From contig NZ_WIXL01000001.1 of assembly GCF_010993955.1 (NCBI RefSeq), positions 221,317 through 285,316 on the forward strand: a DNA stretch of 64,000 bases, read 5' to 3'. Under the pieces are notes generated by a model. It was given only the letters and a program-made list of their open reading frames with translations, was not told the origin of the DNA and ran no database searches. Below are positions 27,044-36,497 of the stretch, in pieces. Each line of letters starts with the position of its first letter. Position 1 is the stretch's first letter. This DNA comes from Oceanobacillus halotolerans (GTDB taxonomy: Bacteria > Bacillota > Bacilli > Bacillales > Amphibacillaceae). A program made the position numbers and the translations under genes.

Positions 27044-27084
27044 TCTCTAAAAATATTGTTGTTATTTCCTTCATGAATAGTAGA

Positions 27085-27492
27085 TGTATTATGCGCAATA
27101 GTTTAGCTATGAATACCGCTACGGAAATACACTTCGCTTTCCGCAGGCGGCTGTTGAGCCTCCTCGTGCTACGCACTGCGGGGTCTCACCTATGCCTCTT
27201 TTCCTGCAGGAGTCTTCGTGTATTTCCTCCGCTAGTTATGCACTATTTCACTTCTTATCAATGCATTACTAATACAAGGCTTGATTGGAGCGTAGGACAG
27301 TCGACTCCTGCAGGAAAAGCACGTGTCCAGACGTGAGCAGGAAGTGATCTTCTTCCAAGGAGGCTAAGGCCGTGCCTGCGGTAAAGAAGACACTGTGAAA
27401 ACGTAAAGTTTGAACGATGTCGCACTTATGCCCCTGGTGAAAGCGACTGTCTGGAGCGGAAATCAACCTCACTATTTTATTGCGTATTATAT
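27085..27492. repeat. Large inverted-end repeat, copy A2
   Basis: The element runs from ATTATGCGCAATAG to TTGCGTATTATA. It lacks nested element B but contains the shorter insert with GTCGCACTTATGCCCC also seen in A1 and A4. It fills the gap between binding protein genes 1 and 2 together with elements E and B4. Confidence 0.85.
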
Positions 27493-27649
27493 ACATTATC
27501 TGCAATAAACGATGTGAAAAGAGCCTTTTAATCTATCACTAGCTAAATATTATCCCCTTAACAGCCTAATATTCACTCATAATGAATAGTCATTATTAAA
27601 AGTGAGATATTTCACCATTAAAATACTAAAAACAATTTTAGTAATTATC

Positions 27650-27678
27650 TTGATTTTTCAAATAGTTTGAGGTATATT
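27650..27678 (+). promoter_or_regulatory. Promoter of peptide-binding protein gene 2
   Basis: TTGATT (27650-27655), a 17-bp spacer and TATATT (27673-27678). The -35 context AATTATC matches the other two paralogue promoters. Confidence 0.6.
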
Positions 27679-27692
27679 TAGAATACCAACAT

Positions 27693-27707
27693 AGATCTAT
27701 TTGATCT
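27693..27707. promoter_or_regulatory. Candidate operator AGATC-N5-GATCT
   Basis: This inverted repeat lies about 15-29 bp after the -10 box of binding protein gene 2. A matching AGATC-N6-GATCT occurs at the same place before gene 3 but not before gene 1. Confidence 0.4.
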
Positions 27708-27733
27708 AACTAAAATAATAGGGGGTAACATTA

Positions 27734-29380
27734 GTGAAACTATCAAGAAAGTCTCTTTTACTACTAGTATTTATGTTGTTGCTAAGTTTTATTTTGGTAG
27801 CATGTGCAAGTGAACCATCAGATAGTGATGGTGGTGAAGAAAGCGAAGAAAGTGAAGAAAATAATGAAGGCGCTTCCAATGAGGGAGCAGATGATGGAAA
27901 TACAGAAGAGGGTGGGGATCTAGTAATTGCGAACCTATCAGATGCCGTAGCATTAGATCCAAACGGTTCCAATGACATCCCATCTTATGATGTACAACGA
28001 AATATATTTGAAACATTAGTGAAACAAAATGAGAATATGGAAACAATTCCAGGTCTTGCGAAAGAATGGGAAGCAGTAGAAGATACTGTATGGGAATTCA
28101 ACCTACAAGAAGGTGTTACATTCCATGATGGATCAGAATTTAATGCTGAAGTAGTTAAAGCAAACATTGAACGTATACTTGATCCAGATGTTGCTTCATC
28201 TCAAGCATCACTATTAGAAATGGTAACAGACATTGAAGTAGTAGATGATTATACAATTCGTTTTACAACTGAATATCCATTTGCTGCCTTACCTGCACAC
28301 CTTGCCCACCCAGTTAGTGGTATGGTATCATTAGAGCAGATAGAAGCTGATTATGCTGCCATGGAAGAAGGGGAAGAACCAGGTAGTGTTATTAATGAAA
28401 ATCCAATTGGAACTGGTTATTTTGTATTTGATGAGTGGCAACCAGGAGAATATATCCGTCTAGTGAAAAATGAAGATTATTGGAATGGCTCAGCAAAACT
28501 AGATTCTGTAACATTTAAGGTAATAGCCGAGGATTTAACACGTGTGGCAGAATTAGAAACTGGCGATTCACATATCTCGAATCCACTAAGTCCGTCTGAT
28601 GTTGCACAAATTGAAGCAAATGAAAATTTACGTGTTAATCAACAAGGCAGTGTAACTACATCGTATATAGGGTTTAACGAAAATAAAGAGCCATTCGATG
28701 ATGTTCGTGTTCGCCAAGCTATTTCAATGGCAATTGATAAAGAGCAGATTATAGAAGGTATTTATGATGGTTATGGAATTCCAGCAATTGGCCCTATTCC
28801 TCCAGATGTATTTGGATTTGATGAAAACATTTCTGGTTTAGGATATGATGTGGAGAAAGCGAAAGAGTTGCTTGCTGAAGCTGGATATGAAGATGGCTTT
28901 TCTACTACTATTTGGACAAATGATAATCGTGCGCGTATTGATACTGCTACAAATGTTCAACAGCAGCTATCAGAAATTGGTATTGATGTAGAAGTAGAGG
29001 TACTAGAGTGGGGTGCATATTTAGAGCAAACTGCTAATGGTGAACATGATATGTTTGTGCTTGGCTGGGTAGCTGGTACAGGTGATGCAGATTATACCAC
29101 CTATCCATTATTCCATTCCGATAATGTCGGTGATCCAGGTAACCGTACCTTTACACAAAATGATGAATTAGATGCACTCTTAGAAGAAGCGCGTCAAACA
29201 ACAGATCCAGAAGCACGTAAAGAAGTATATACGAAGGTACAAGAAAAAATTGTAGAACATTCCCCATGGATTTTTATCCATCATAATGAACTATTATTGG
29301 GTGTAAGTAACAAAGTACAAGGCTTAGTACAACTTCCTACACAATATCTAGAATTAAAAGACGTTTATCTTGAAGAATAA
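27734..29380 (+). CDS. Peptide-binding lipoprotein 2 (family 5 solute-binding protein)
   Basis: This 548-residue paralogue of the 24940 protein has lipobox LVAC (Cys24), a longer acidic linker (SDGGEESEESEENNEG and more) and the same SBP_bac_5 fold. Long blocks are identical to paralogue 1, for example IEADYAAMEEGE and YPLFHSDNVGDPGNRTF. The GTG start follows TAGGGGGTAAC. It should bind peptides for the same DppBCDF machinery, since no other permease genes adjoin. It ends with its own terminator and is followed by the M14 peptidase, which may act on the imported peptides. Confidence 0.9.
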   Translation: MKLSRKSLLLLVFMLLLSFILVACASEPSDSDGGEESEESEENNEGASNEGADDGNTEEGGDLVIANLSDAVALDPNGSNDIPSYDVQRNIFETLVKQNENMETIPGLAKEWEAVEDTVWEFNLQEGVTFHDGSEFNAEVVKANIERILDPDVASSQASLLEMVTDIEVVDDYTIRFTTEYPFAALPAHLAHPVSGMVSLEQIEADYAAMEEGEEPGSVINENPIGTGYFVFDEWQPGEYIRLVKNEDYWNGSAKLDSVTFKVIAEDLTRVAELETGDSHISNPLSPSDVAQIEANENLRVNQQGSVTTSYIGFNENKEPFDDVRVRQAISMAIDKEQIIEGIYDGYGIPAIGPIPPDVFGFDENISGLGYDVEKAKELLAEAGYEDGFSTTIWTNDNRARIDTATNVQQQLSEIGIDVEVEVLEWGAYLEQTANGEHDMFVLGWVAGTGDADYTTYPLFHSDNVGDPGNRTFTQNDELDALLEEARQTTDPEARKEVYTKVQEKIVEHSPWIFIHHNELLLGVSNKVQGLVQLPTQYLELKDVYLEE

Positions 29381-29398
29381 AATGATGGTTTTTAAAAA

Positions 29399-29431
29399 AC
29401 GTCCTCTTATTTATAAGGGGACTGTTTTTTT
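29399..29431 (+). terminator. Terminator after binding protein 2
   Basis: GTCCTCTTA (29401-29409) pairs with TAAGGGGAC (29414-29422) with one G-U pair, then TGTTTTTTT. Confidence 0.8.
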
Positions 29432-29463
29432 CATTCATACATAAAAAATAGAAGGTGAGATTA

Positions 29464-32460
29464 ATGAGAGATTTACGACAGCTTTGGAAAATTGGCGGAT
29501 TAGTAGAAGATCAAAATAAGGATGGTGTAGCAGATCGGGTAAATGTATCAATACATCTGGAAGAAGATATGCGTCCAGAAGGATTAATTGATTTTTGTGC
29601 AAGATTAGGATTTGAAACAACTAGTTTATCATTTGATTTCCTAGAAAATAATAAGCGTTATCAGTTTGGTATTCATTTTAACAAAAGCAATGAAACAGCA
29701 ATTGAATGGCAAGATAAGGATCTATTGTTCTACTATGAAAATGAAGGAAATTTATCTGTATTATTACGTTTCTTAGCCAGTGATTGGTATGAAGATTTCA
29801 TTCAGGAAGAAGTAGTTGAAAAGATTGCGTTGGAGCAAAATAAATTCTTTATATATGGTAGAAATAAAATTGTTCGTTCAGTAGATATTGGATTTAAAGG
29901 AAATGCTATAGTAGAAAAGGAATACACGTTACATAGTTTAACAGATGTGTGGAGTGATTTAGGGTTCCTCCATGACAAAGAGCCAAGTCCAACCAATAAG
30001 CACGCGGTAACCTTTCACCCTGAGGATGGACTAAAAAATGAGGCATGGGATGCGATTTATTATGGTGCAGCACGAATAGGGATGGAATCAACCGCTTTAG
30101 CTTTTCCAATGACAGGGAAAAACTTGAATAATGGGCTGCAATTTCGTTTCCAACCGACAGAATTCGAAAAGGCTACGATTCAATTAAATCAAAATGAAAT
30201 TACCTTTGAGGGTGAAGCGGAATCGTTAACAAATGCTATTTCCTATTTCTTTTCTGAAAAACATTGGTCCTTTGGTGGCCATTTTGCTTCATGGGATAGA
30301 GGGCTTCAAAAACCACAGGATCGTCCAGAAGAGATACTTTTTAATGTGAAGTGGGATGATGATGGGGAAGTAACGGAATTGTATCAACACTTAGAGGAAT
30401 GGAAGCAAGACATTCCTTCAACAGATCCAGTTAACATTACCATCTATATTTCTGAATCAGAAAAAATTCGTAAAATAATCCAACAGAAAGTGAAGCAACT
30501 ATACACGAATGCGACTATTATGGTTCGATCAGCATTTAAACCAGGTTACTTTTGGTTAACGGAAGAAATTATTCCTTCTATTAAACAGTTAGATAAAACG
30601 ATTGGTTCAATTACGATTCATTGTTTACAGGAAGAGAAGGAAGATGGGTTAGAATTACCAGTTCGCTGGATTCAAGAAATATATCCTGTAGACGAAATAA
30701 TGGCCAATGAGTTACAACTTAATGTAGAAGATATCACGTTTGAATTGAGTAAAGATCTTGGTTCGACTTATGAAATAGTTGTGAAAGATACAGATAACAA
30801 CGAAATTCACCGTAATGCGTTGTCCATACCAGTATCAAAGGTTCCTTATATAGACGGTGAGAAATATAGCTATCCGACAACAAGCTATGTTTCTATGAAG
30901 ACGGATGATGCTGTACTTCATGAAGCATCCATCGTAACAGATCGAGAGCGTTTTTATCAGTATTATATAAATGACATATTACCAAAACTTTGGCAATCAG
31001 TTGATGTGGTAGATAAAGAAAGTGGATTTAAAAAACCATTATTCGACCGTATTGAAATAAATGTCGAAATGAGTGAAGAAGAAATGAAAATCCCTGTTGC
31101 CCAGGAGCGCATTTCTTCATTAGAAGCTTTGCATGAAGACCTTTATTTTAACACACTAGACTTCTTTAAGGTTAAAGGAGAGCAAAAAGTAGGAAAAGGA
31201 TTTACAGCACCAGGTGGGGTATACCCATTTATGAAAGTAAAATCGCAAGCGCGTCCAAATGCCTCCATTACAGTATACAATTGGAAAGATGAAATACAGC
31301 CAAATTTATATACAGAGCAATTAGTCTTTCAACAAGATCAGTCAAAACCTATAGAAGTGACCTATCGAAGTGATGATGGTCAAAGAACAGAAATAATTAC
31401 TGAAACGGAAGAACGGGAAGAAATCCCACATGATGTACCAAAACCACAATATGCTGATATGTATACTTGGTTATGTGATTATTCGTACCGTGGACATCCA
31501 ATTTATGTTTATGAATTTTTCAAGGATACAAAAGAGGACTATTATTCAGCGATAAAAATGTCAACACAAAAACCGACCATACTAATCGAAACTGGTCACC
31601 ATGCGAATGAAGTATCTAGTATGCCAGCAGTTACTGAATTAATGGATGAAATTACAGAAATGCATCCACATATTTTAGATCATTTGAACTTTGCTATTAT
31701 TCCACGAGCAAATCCAGATGGAACGGCATTACATCAGCGAATGATTAAGGATAATCCTGAGTGGAAACACCATGCTGCTCGTTATAATGCAGTTGGACTA
31801 GAATTTGGGCATGTTCGGTATCAGGATAGTCCGTTTGGTGAGGCGAATGTAGTCCCGAAAATTATGAATCGCTGGGCTCCAGATATTGTTATTGATGATC
31901 ATGGGATTCCGAGTCATGAGTGGACACAACCGTTTGCGGGGTATCATAATCCGCCAAGCTTCCCTATGTCCTTTTGGATTCCAAATGCATTTATCTATGG
32001 TATTGCTCGAAAGTTAGATGAAGCTGAATTTCCACAACATGCAGCAATTTTGGACAAAATCACACACGAAATTCAATCATCAGTAGTAGGCACGGAAATT
32101 CAAGAGATGAATCAATATTGGTTAAAACGGTATCAAAAATATGGAAATACTTATATGCCAGATATGTTCCCGATTGAACTAACGAATGATTTTATTTTTT
32201 ATAAATGGGCAGCAGAACCAGATGAAACTAGTCGTAATTCGATTAATCGATTCCCAGAATGGGTCAGTGCAGATTTGATCTCGGAAGCTGCAGACGAAAC
32301 GGTATATGGTGATGTATTAGAAATGTGTAAAAAGGCACACCGTATGTTTGATTTGGGAGCAATTAAATGGATTAATAAGGATGATCAGACTGTGAAACAA
32401 ACGCTATCTAATGGTGAAATTGTAGTTGAAAGGATACGGCCACTATCCTTGAACAAATAA
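29464..32460 (+). CDS. Large M14-type zinc carboxypeptidase-like protein
   Basis: The 998-residue protein has no signal peptide and is probably cytoplasmic. The C-terminal third carries M14 features: GHHANE near residue 711 (zinc HxxE), IPRANPDGTAL near 756 and DDHGIPSHEW near 814 (possible second zinc histidine). M14 enzymes remove C-terminal or amide-linked residues from peptides. The N-terminal 650 residues look repetitive: two or three segments resembling 'H/F...G...A...G.E.TAL.F', and a Ca-site-like DQNKDGVAD at residues 16-24. I chose the ATG at 29464 because GAAGGTGAG precedes it. Sandwiched between two peptide-binding protein genes, it likely processes imported peptides; the substrate is unknown. 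Confidence 0.75.
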   Translation: MRDLRQLWKIGGLVEDQNKDGVADRVNVSIHLEEDMRPEGLIDFCARLGFETTSLSFDFLENNKRYQFGIHFNKSNETAIEWQDKDLLFYYENEGNLSVLLRFLASDWYEDFIQEEVVEKIALEQNKFFIYGRNKIVRSVDIGFKGNAIVEKEYTLHSLTDVWSDLGFLHDKEPSPTNKHAVTFHPEDGLKNEAWDAIYYGAARIGMESTALAFPMTGKNLNNGLQFRFQPTEFEKATIQLNQNEITFEGEAESLTNAISYFFSEKHWSFGGHFASWDRGLQKPQDRPEEILFNVKWDDDGEVTELYQHLEEWKQDIPSTDPVNITIYISESEKIRKIIQQKVKQLYTNATIMVRSAFKPGYFWLTEEIIPSIKQLDKTIGSITIHCLQEEKEDGLELPVRWIQEIYPVDEIMANELQLNVEDITFELSKDLGSTYEIVVKDTDNNEIHRNALSIPVSKVPYIDGEKYSYPTTSYVSMKTDDAVLHEASIVTDRERFYQYYINDILPKLWQSVDVVDKESGFKKPLFDRIEINVEMSEEEMKIPVAQERISSLEALHEDLYFNTLDFFKVKGEQKVGKGFTAPGGVYPFMKVKSQARPNASITVYNWKDEIQPNLYTEQLVFQQDQSKPIEVTYRSDDGQRTEIITETEEREEIPHDVPKPQYADMYTWLCDYSYRGHPIYVYEFFKDTKEDYYSAIKMSTQKPTILIETGHHANEVSSMPAVTELMDEITEMHPHILDHLNFAIIPRANPDGTALHQRMIKDNPEWKHHAARYNAVGLEFGHVRYQDSPFGEANVVPKIMNRWAPDIVIDDHGIPSHEWTQPFAGYHNPPSFPMSFWIPNAFIYGIARKLDEAEFPQHAAILDKITHEIQSSVVGTEIQEMNQYWLKRYQKYGNTYMPDMFPIELTNDFIFYKWAAEPDETSRNSINRFPEWVSADLISEAADETVYGDVLEMCKKAHRMFDLGAIKWINKDDQTVKQTLSNGEIVVERIRPLSLNK

Positions 32461-32482
32461 AGCCATATAATAATATCCATGT

Positions 32483-32523
32483 AAAGCTTGTAGAGGAAAT
32501 GGTTTCTCTACAAGCTTTTTTTA
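32483..32523 (+). terminator. Terminator after M14 peptidase
   Basis: AAAGCTTGTAGAG pairs with CTCTACAAGCTTT and runs into TTTTTTT, 23 nt after the stop codon. Confidence 0.9.
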
Positions 32524-32527
32524 CACG

Positions 32528-32640
32528 TTAGGATAAAGTTTAAACTAAGAAGTGGATTCGACGTTGCTAAAATTTTAATGTTCCAAGTATAAGAAAAACT
32601 AACACATTCGCTAAAGGACGAGCGAATGCGAGTTTTTCTT
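32528..32640 (+). repeat. Two-hairpin element E, copy 2
   Basis: This copy is closely similar to those at 26611 and 53389, including GTGGATTCGACGTTGCTAAA and the terminator-like CATTCGCTaaaggacgAGCGAATG with a T-run. It follows the M14 terminator directly. Confidence 0.75.
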
Positions 32641-32735
32641 ATATCGATATAATGTATTAAAATAGTAGCGTATTAAATTGATAAAGCATTCTGTTAATAA
32701 CCCTATTCATTATTAATAAAAGATTAATAATTGTC

Positions 32736-32764
32736 TTGATTTTTACTTTAGATTAAGATATATT
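32736..32764 (+). promoter_or_regulatory. Promoter of peptide-binding protein gene 3
   Basis: TTGATT (32736-32741), a 17-bp spacer and TATATT (32759-32764). The upstream bases AATAATTGTC are identical to those before gene 1. Confidence 0.6.
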
Positions 32765-32777
32765 TATAACGATACAT

Positions 32778-32793
32778 AGATCTATTCTGATCT
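32778..32793. promoter_or_regulatory. Candidate operator AGATC-N6-GATCT
   Basis: This inverted repeat sits just after the -10 box, as at 27693. Shared position in two of three paralogues suggests a common regulator. Confidence 0.4.
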
Positions 32794-32820
32794 GAATAAA
32801 AACTATAGGGGGTAAGGTTA

Positions 32821-34470
32821 GTGAAACTATCTAGAAAATCTCTAATTCTATTCGCATTTATGTTGTTACTAAGCTTGGTATTAGTGGCCTGTGCAAGTGA
32901 GCCAACAGATGATGGAGGAAGTAATGACGATGATGCTGATAGTGAGGAAACAACAGATAATGGGGATGAAGCAGCAAGTGAAGAGGAAAGTAGTGGAGAA
33001 GGTGGCGATTTAGTTGTTGCAAATCTTTCTGATGCAGTTTCCTTAGATCCTGCTGGTTCGAATGACGTTCCTTCTAGTGATGTCCAAGCAAATATTTATG
33101 AGTCATTAACAAAGCAAGATGAAAATATGGAAGTACAACCAAGTCTAGCAGAAAGCTGGGAATTGGTTGAAGACACAGTTTGGGAGTTTAAATTACAAGA
33201 AGGTGTAACATTCCATGATGGATCTGAGTTTAACGCTGAGGTTGTAAAAGCGAATATTGAACGTATTTTAGATCCAGAAGTGGCATCACCGCGTGCGTTT
33301 TTATATGAAGCAGTTACTAATATAGAAGTAGTGGATGACTATACGGTTCGCTTTGAAACAGAATATCCATTCTCTCCACTTCCTGCACACTTAGCACATA
33401 GTGGTGGGGCAATGGTTTCGTTAGATGTAATTGAAGAGGACTATGCTGCAATGGAAGAAGGAGAAGATCCTGGTAGTGTTGTCAATGAAAACCCTGTTGG
33501 TACTGGATATTTCGTATTTGATGAATGGGAACCAGGCGAATACATCCGTTTAGTAAAAAATGAAGATTATTGGGATGGATCAGCTAAACTTGACTCTGTC
33601 ACATTTAAAGTTGTTTCAGAGGATTTAACACGCGTAGCTGAGTTAGAAACAGGAGATTCTCATATATCTAATCCGTTAAGTCCAAACGACATTCCACAAA
33701 TTGAAAATGGTGAAAATACACATGTTCATACACAAGGTAGTGTAAGTTTATCCTATATTGGATTTAACATGGCAAAAGAACCATTTGATAATAAGCAAGT
33801 CCGTCAAGCGATTTCGATGGCTATCGATAAAAATCAAATTATAGAAGGTATTTATGATGGTATTGGTACACCAGCAATTGGTCCAATTCCACCAGATGTA
33901 TTTGGATTTGATGACAGTGTATCTGGTTTAGAGTATGACCCAGAACAAGCACAAGAATTATTAGCTGAAGCTGGTTATGAAGATGGCTTCTCTACAACAC
34001 TATGGACAAATGATAACCGTGAACGTATCGATGCTGCGACAAATGTACAGCAGCAATTGAGTGAAATTGGAATTGAAGTTGAAGTAGAAGTTGTAGAGTG
34101 GGGTGCTTATCTAGAACAAACAGCTGAAGGGGAACATGACATGTTTGTACTAGGATGGTCGACGGCAACAGGTGATGCAGACTATGCAATGCATCCATTG
34201 TTCCATTCTGCTAATGTTGGTCAACCAGGTAACCGAACATTTACTGAAAATGAGGAATTAGATGCCATTTTAGATGAAGCACGTCGCGAAGAGGACCCAG
34301 AAGCACGTCAAGCACTTTATAGTGAAGCACAAGAAATGCTTGTGGATATCGCACCAATGCTTTATATACATCACCAAGATTATCTAATGGGTGTACGTGA
34401 TGAAGTGAAAAACTTCTCTGTACTACCGACACAAATTTTACAATTAAAAGATGTGTATATTGAAGAATAA
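32821..34470 (+). CDS. Peptide-binding lipoprotein 3 (family 5 solute-binding protein)
   Basis: This is the third paralogue, 549 residues, with lipobox LVAC (Cys24) and an acidic linker rich in Asp, Glu and Ser. It diverges more than copies 1 and 2: it has DPAGSNDVPSSDVQANIYES where they have DPNGSNDIPSYDVQRNI, and SANVGQPGNRTF where they have SDNVGDPGNRTF. These changes fall in ligand-lobe segments, so a shifted peptide preference is plausible. The GTG start follows TAGGGGGTAAGG. It has its own promoter and terminator and so forms a separate unit that still depends on the DppCBDF permease. Confidence 0.9.
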   Translation: MKLSRKSLILFAFMLLLSLVLVACASEPTDDGGSNDDDADSEETTDNGDEAASEEESSGEGGDLVVANLSDAVSLDPAGSNDVPSSDVQANIYESLTKQDENMEVQPSLAESWELVEDTVWEFKLQEGVTFHDGSEFNAEVVKANIERILDPEVASPRAFLYEAVTNIEVVDDYTVRFETEYPFSPLPAHLAHSGGAMVSLDVIEEDYAAMEEGEDPGSVVNENPVGTGYFVFDEWEPGEYIRLVKNEDYWDGSAKLDSVTFKVVSEDLTRVAELETGDSHISNPLSPNDIPQIENGENTHVHTQGSVSLSYIGFNMAKEPFDNKQVRQAISMAIDKNQIIEGIYDGIGTPAIGPIPPDVFGFDDSVSGLEYDPEQAQELLAEAGYEDGFSTTLWTNDNRERIDAATNVQQQLSEIGIEVEVEVVEWGAYLEQTAEGEHDMFVLGWSTATGDADYAMHPLFHSANVGQPGNRTFTENEELDAILDEARREEDPEARQALYSEAQEMLVDIAPMLYIHHQDYLMGVRDEVKNFSVLPTQILQLKDVYIEE

Positions 34471-34507
34471 TCCATTATGTTAAAGTATACATTTATTAGC
34501 ATTTAGA

Positions 34508-34541
34508 AAAAATAGGCTTCCAAATTTGGAAGCCTATTTTG
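34508..34541 (+). terminator. Terminator after binding protein 3
   Basis: The palindrome AAAATAGGCTTCC with complement at 34528-34540 is a perfect hairpin ending in T residues. Confidence 0.85.
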
Positions 34542-34610
34542 TTTGGGAGAAATGTGCTAGGCGCTTTTCGTATACAATGTTGTTTTTTCATGTCTCTTAC
34601 TGCACATCAT

Positions 34611-34964
34611 GTATATTATGCGCAGTAAAGTTAAGGCGATGTTTAGGGTGTTTACCCGTTCCGGAAATACACTTCGCTTTCCGCAGGCGGCTGTTGAGCC
34701 TCCTCGTGCTACGCACTGCGGGGTCTCACCTAGGCCTCTTTTCCTGCAGGAGTCTACGTGTTTTTCCTCCACTGATATGATCAACATTTCCTATTATTGT
34801 TAATACACTAGTTGATTGGAGCGTAGGACAGTCGACTCCTGCAGGAATAGCACGTGTCCGAAGACCCCGGAGGAAGTGGTTTTCTTCCGAGGAGGCTGAG
34901 GCCGTGCCTGCGGAAAGCGACTGTCTGGAGCGGAAATCAACAGCACTTTTTTATTGCGTATAAT
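34611..34964. repeat. Large inverted-end repeat, copy A3 (no inserts)
   Basis: The element runs from TATTATGCGCAGTAAAG to TTGCGTATAATC. It lacks both nested inserts, so it shows the empty insertion junctions (CTTCCGAGGAGGCTGAGG and GCCTGCGGAAAGCGACTG). The left arm, AGTTAAGGCGATGTTTAGGG, reappears inverted at the right end of copy A5. Confidence 0.85.
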
Positions 34965-35108
34965 CCATCTTATGTGTATGACGTTTTATATTTAATGCAA
35001 CCATCTTTTTAGACAACAATCATGTGCTAAACATCTTCTTATCTTTTCTTTTAGGTGATTCATGATAAAATAAATATGACTATGTACAATAAGAAAGGTG
35101 AAATGGCT

Positions 35109-36458
35109 GTGAAGAAACAACGAGATTTCACAGAAGGAAACATACTAAAACAGTTAATAGTCTTTTCTGGACCAATTATGTTAACCAATCTTCTGCAAAC
35201 GTCTTATCAGTTTGCGGATAGTTTATGGGTAGGGAACTTATTAGGAGCAGATGCATTAGGTGCTGTTGCGATATCCAGTACGATCATTTTTACCGTCTTG
35301 TCCTTTGTACTTGGGTTAAATAATGCTGCACTAGCTATATTATCCCAACAAAAAGGAAAACAAAATGAGGATGGCTTAAAACGATATTTAAACGCATTTG
35401 TTGTCATACTAACAGGTATATCTATTGTGTTAATGATCATTGGTTATGTGTTTGCAAGCTTCTTTTTGCGGTTATTAGGAACACCAGATGGAATTTTAGA
35501 AGAAGCAACAACCTATCTTCAATTAAATTTCCTCGGAATTCTATTTTTATTTGGTTATAACTTTATCAGTACTGTATTACGTGCACTTGGAGATAGTAAA
35601 ACACCACTTATTTTTGTTACAATGGCTGTTATCTTAAATATTGTGTTTGCACCTTTATTTATTGCAGGGTTTAACTTAGGGATAGCTGGAGCTGCATTGG
35701 CAACCATTGCGGCACAGGGTAGTGCCTTTGTCTACGGACTTGTTCATGTGTTACGCCATCGATTAGCACCATTTACGCTACCAACTTTACCTTCTAAAAA
35801 GGTAGTTGGGGTGATTTTAAATTTAGGAATTCCCTCTGGATTACAGATGGCAGTTATTTCTGCTGGGGTAGCAGCCATTATGAGTGTCGTTACCACATTT
35901 GGGGAGGATGTTGTTGCGGGGTTTGGTGCTGCACAGCGATTAGATAGTTTATTAATGTTACCCGCACATGCACTAGGTACATCTGTTAGTAGCATGGCAG
36001 GCCAAAATATTGGTATCCGTAATTGGTCAAGGGTAAAAGAGATTGCTAAATATGGCGTATTGTATAATTTTTCAATAATGCTCACGATCGGCATTATTGC
36101 TGTAATTTTTGCTGAATACGGAATACGTCTATTTATTCAAGACAGTGAAGCCGTAGCATTTGGAACCATTTATTTACAAATTGTCGCGTTATGTTATCCA
36201 TTTTTAGGAATTAACTTTATTTTAAATGGTATTGTGCGAGCTTCTGGTGCAATGTATCAAGTCTTAGCATTAAACATTCTTTCTCTATGGGTGCTTCGCT
36301 ATCCATTAGCAGCTATTTTCTCTAATTGGCTAGGGGATGTAGGGATAGCAGTTGGAATGGGAATGAGCTTTCTATTAAGTAGTCTTTTCGCTTATTTATA
36401 TTATCGTTTTGGAAAATGGCGAGAGAAAGAACTGTTTGCAGATCAAGAAAAAGGGTAA
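35109..36458 (+). CDS. MATE-family multidrug efflux transporter
   Basis: The 449-residue membrane protein has 12 predicted helices in two MATE halves. The first half begins LKQLIVFSGPIMLTNLLQTS and has a QFADSLWVGNLLGADALGAV segment; the second has FGAAQRLDSLLMLPAHALG. MATE pumps expel cationic drugs or metabolites by exchange for Na+ or H+. I prefer the GTG at 35109, 8 nt after AAAGGTG; the ATG at 35103 is only 2 nt from it, and the frame is open further upstream. It is followed 39 nt later by the lysozyme-like gene on the same strand. Confidence 0.85.
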   Translation: MKKQRDFTEGNILKQLIVFSGPIMLTNLLQTSYQFADSLWVGNLLGADALGAVAISSTIIFTVLSFVLGLNNAALAILSQQKGKQNEDGLKRYLNAFVVILTGISIVLMIIGYVFASFFLRLLGTPDGILEEATTYLQLNFLGILFLFGYNFISTVLRALGDSKTPLIFVTMAVILNIVFAPLFIAGFNLGIAGAALATIAAQGSAFVYGLVHVLRHRLAPFTLPTLPSKKVVGVILNLGIPSGLQMAVISAGVAAIMSVVTTFGEDVVAGFGAAQRLDSLLMLPAHALGTSVSSMAGQNIGIRNWSRVKEIAKYGVLYNFSIMLTIGIIAVIFAEYGIRLFIQDSEAVAFGTIYLQIVALCYPFLGINFILNGIVRASGAMYQVLALNILSLWVLRYPLAAIFSNWLGDVGIAVGMGMSFLLSSLFAYLYYRFGKWREKELFADQEKG

Positions 36459-36497
36459 TCCTAATAGCAGATTAGTAATCTATTATTTGGGGGAATT

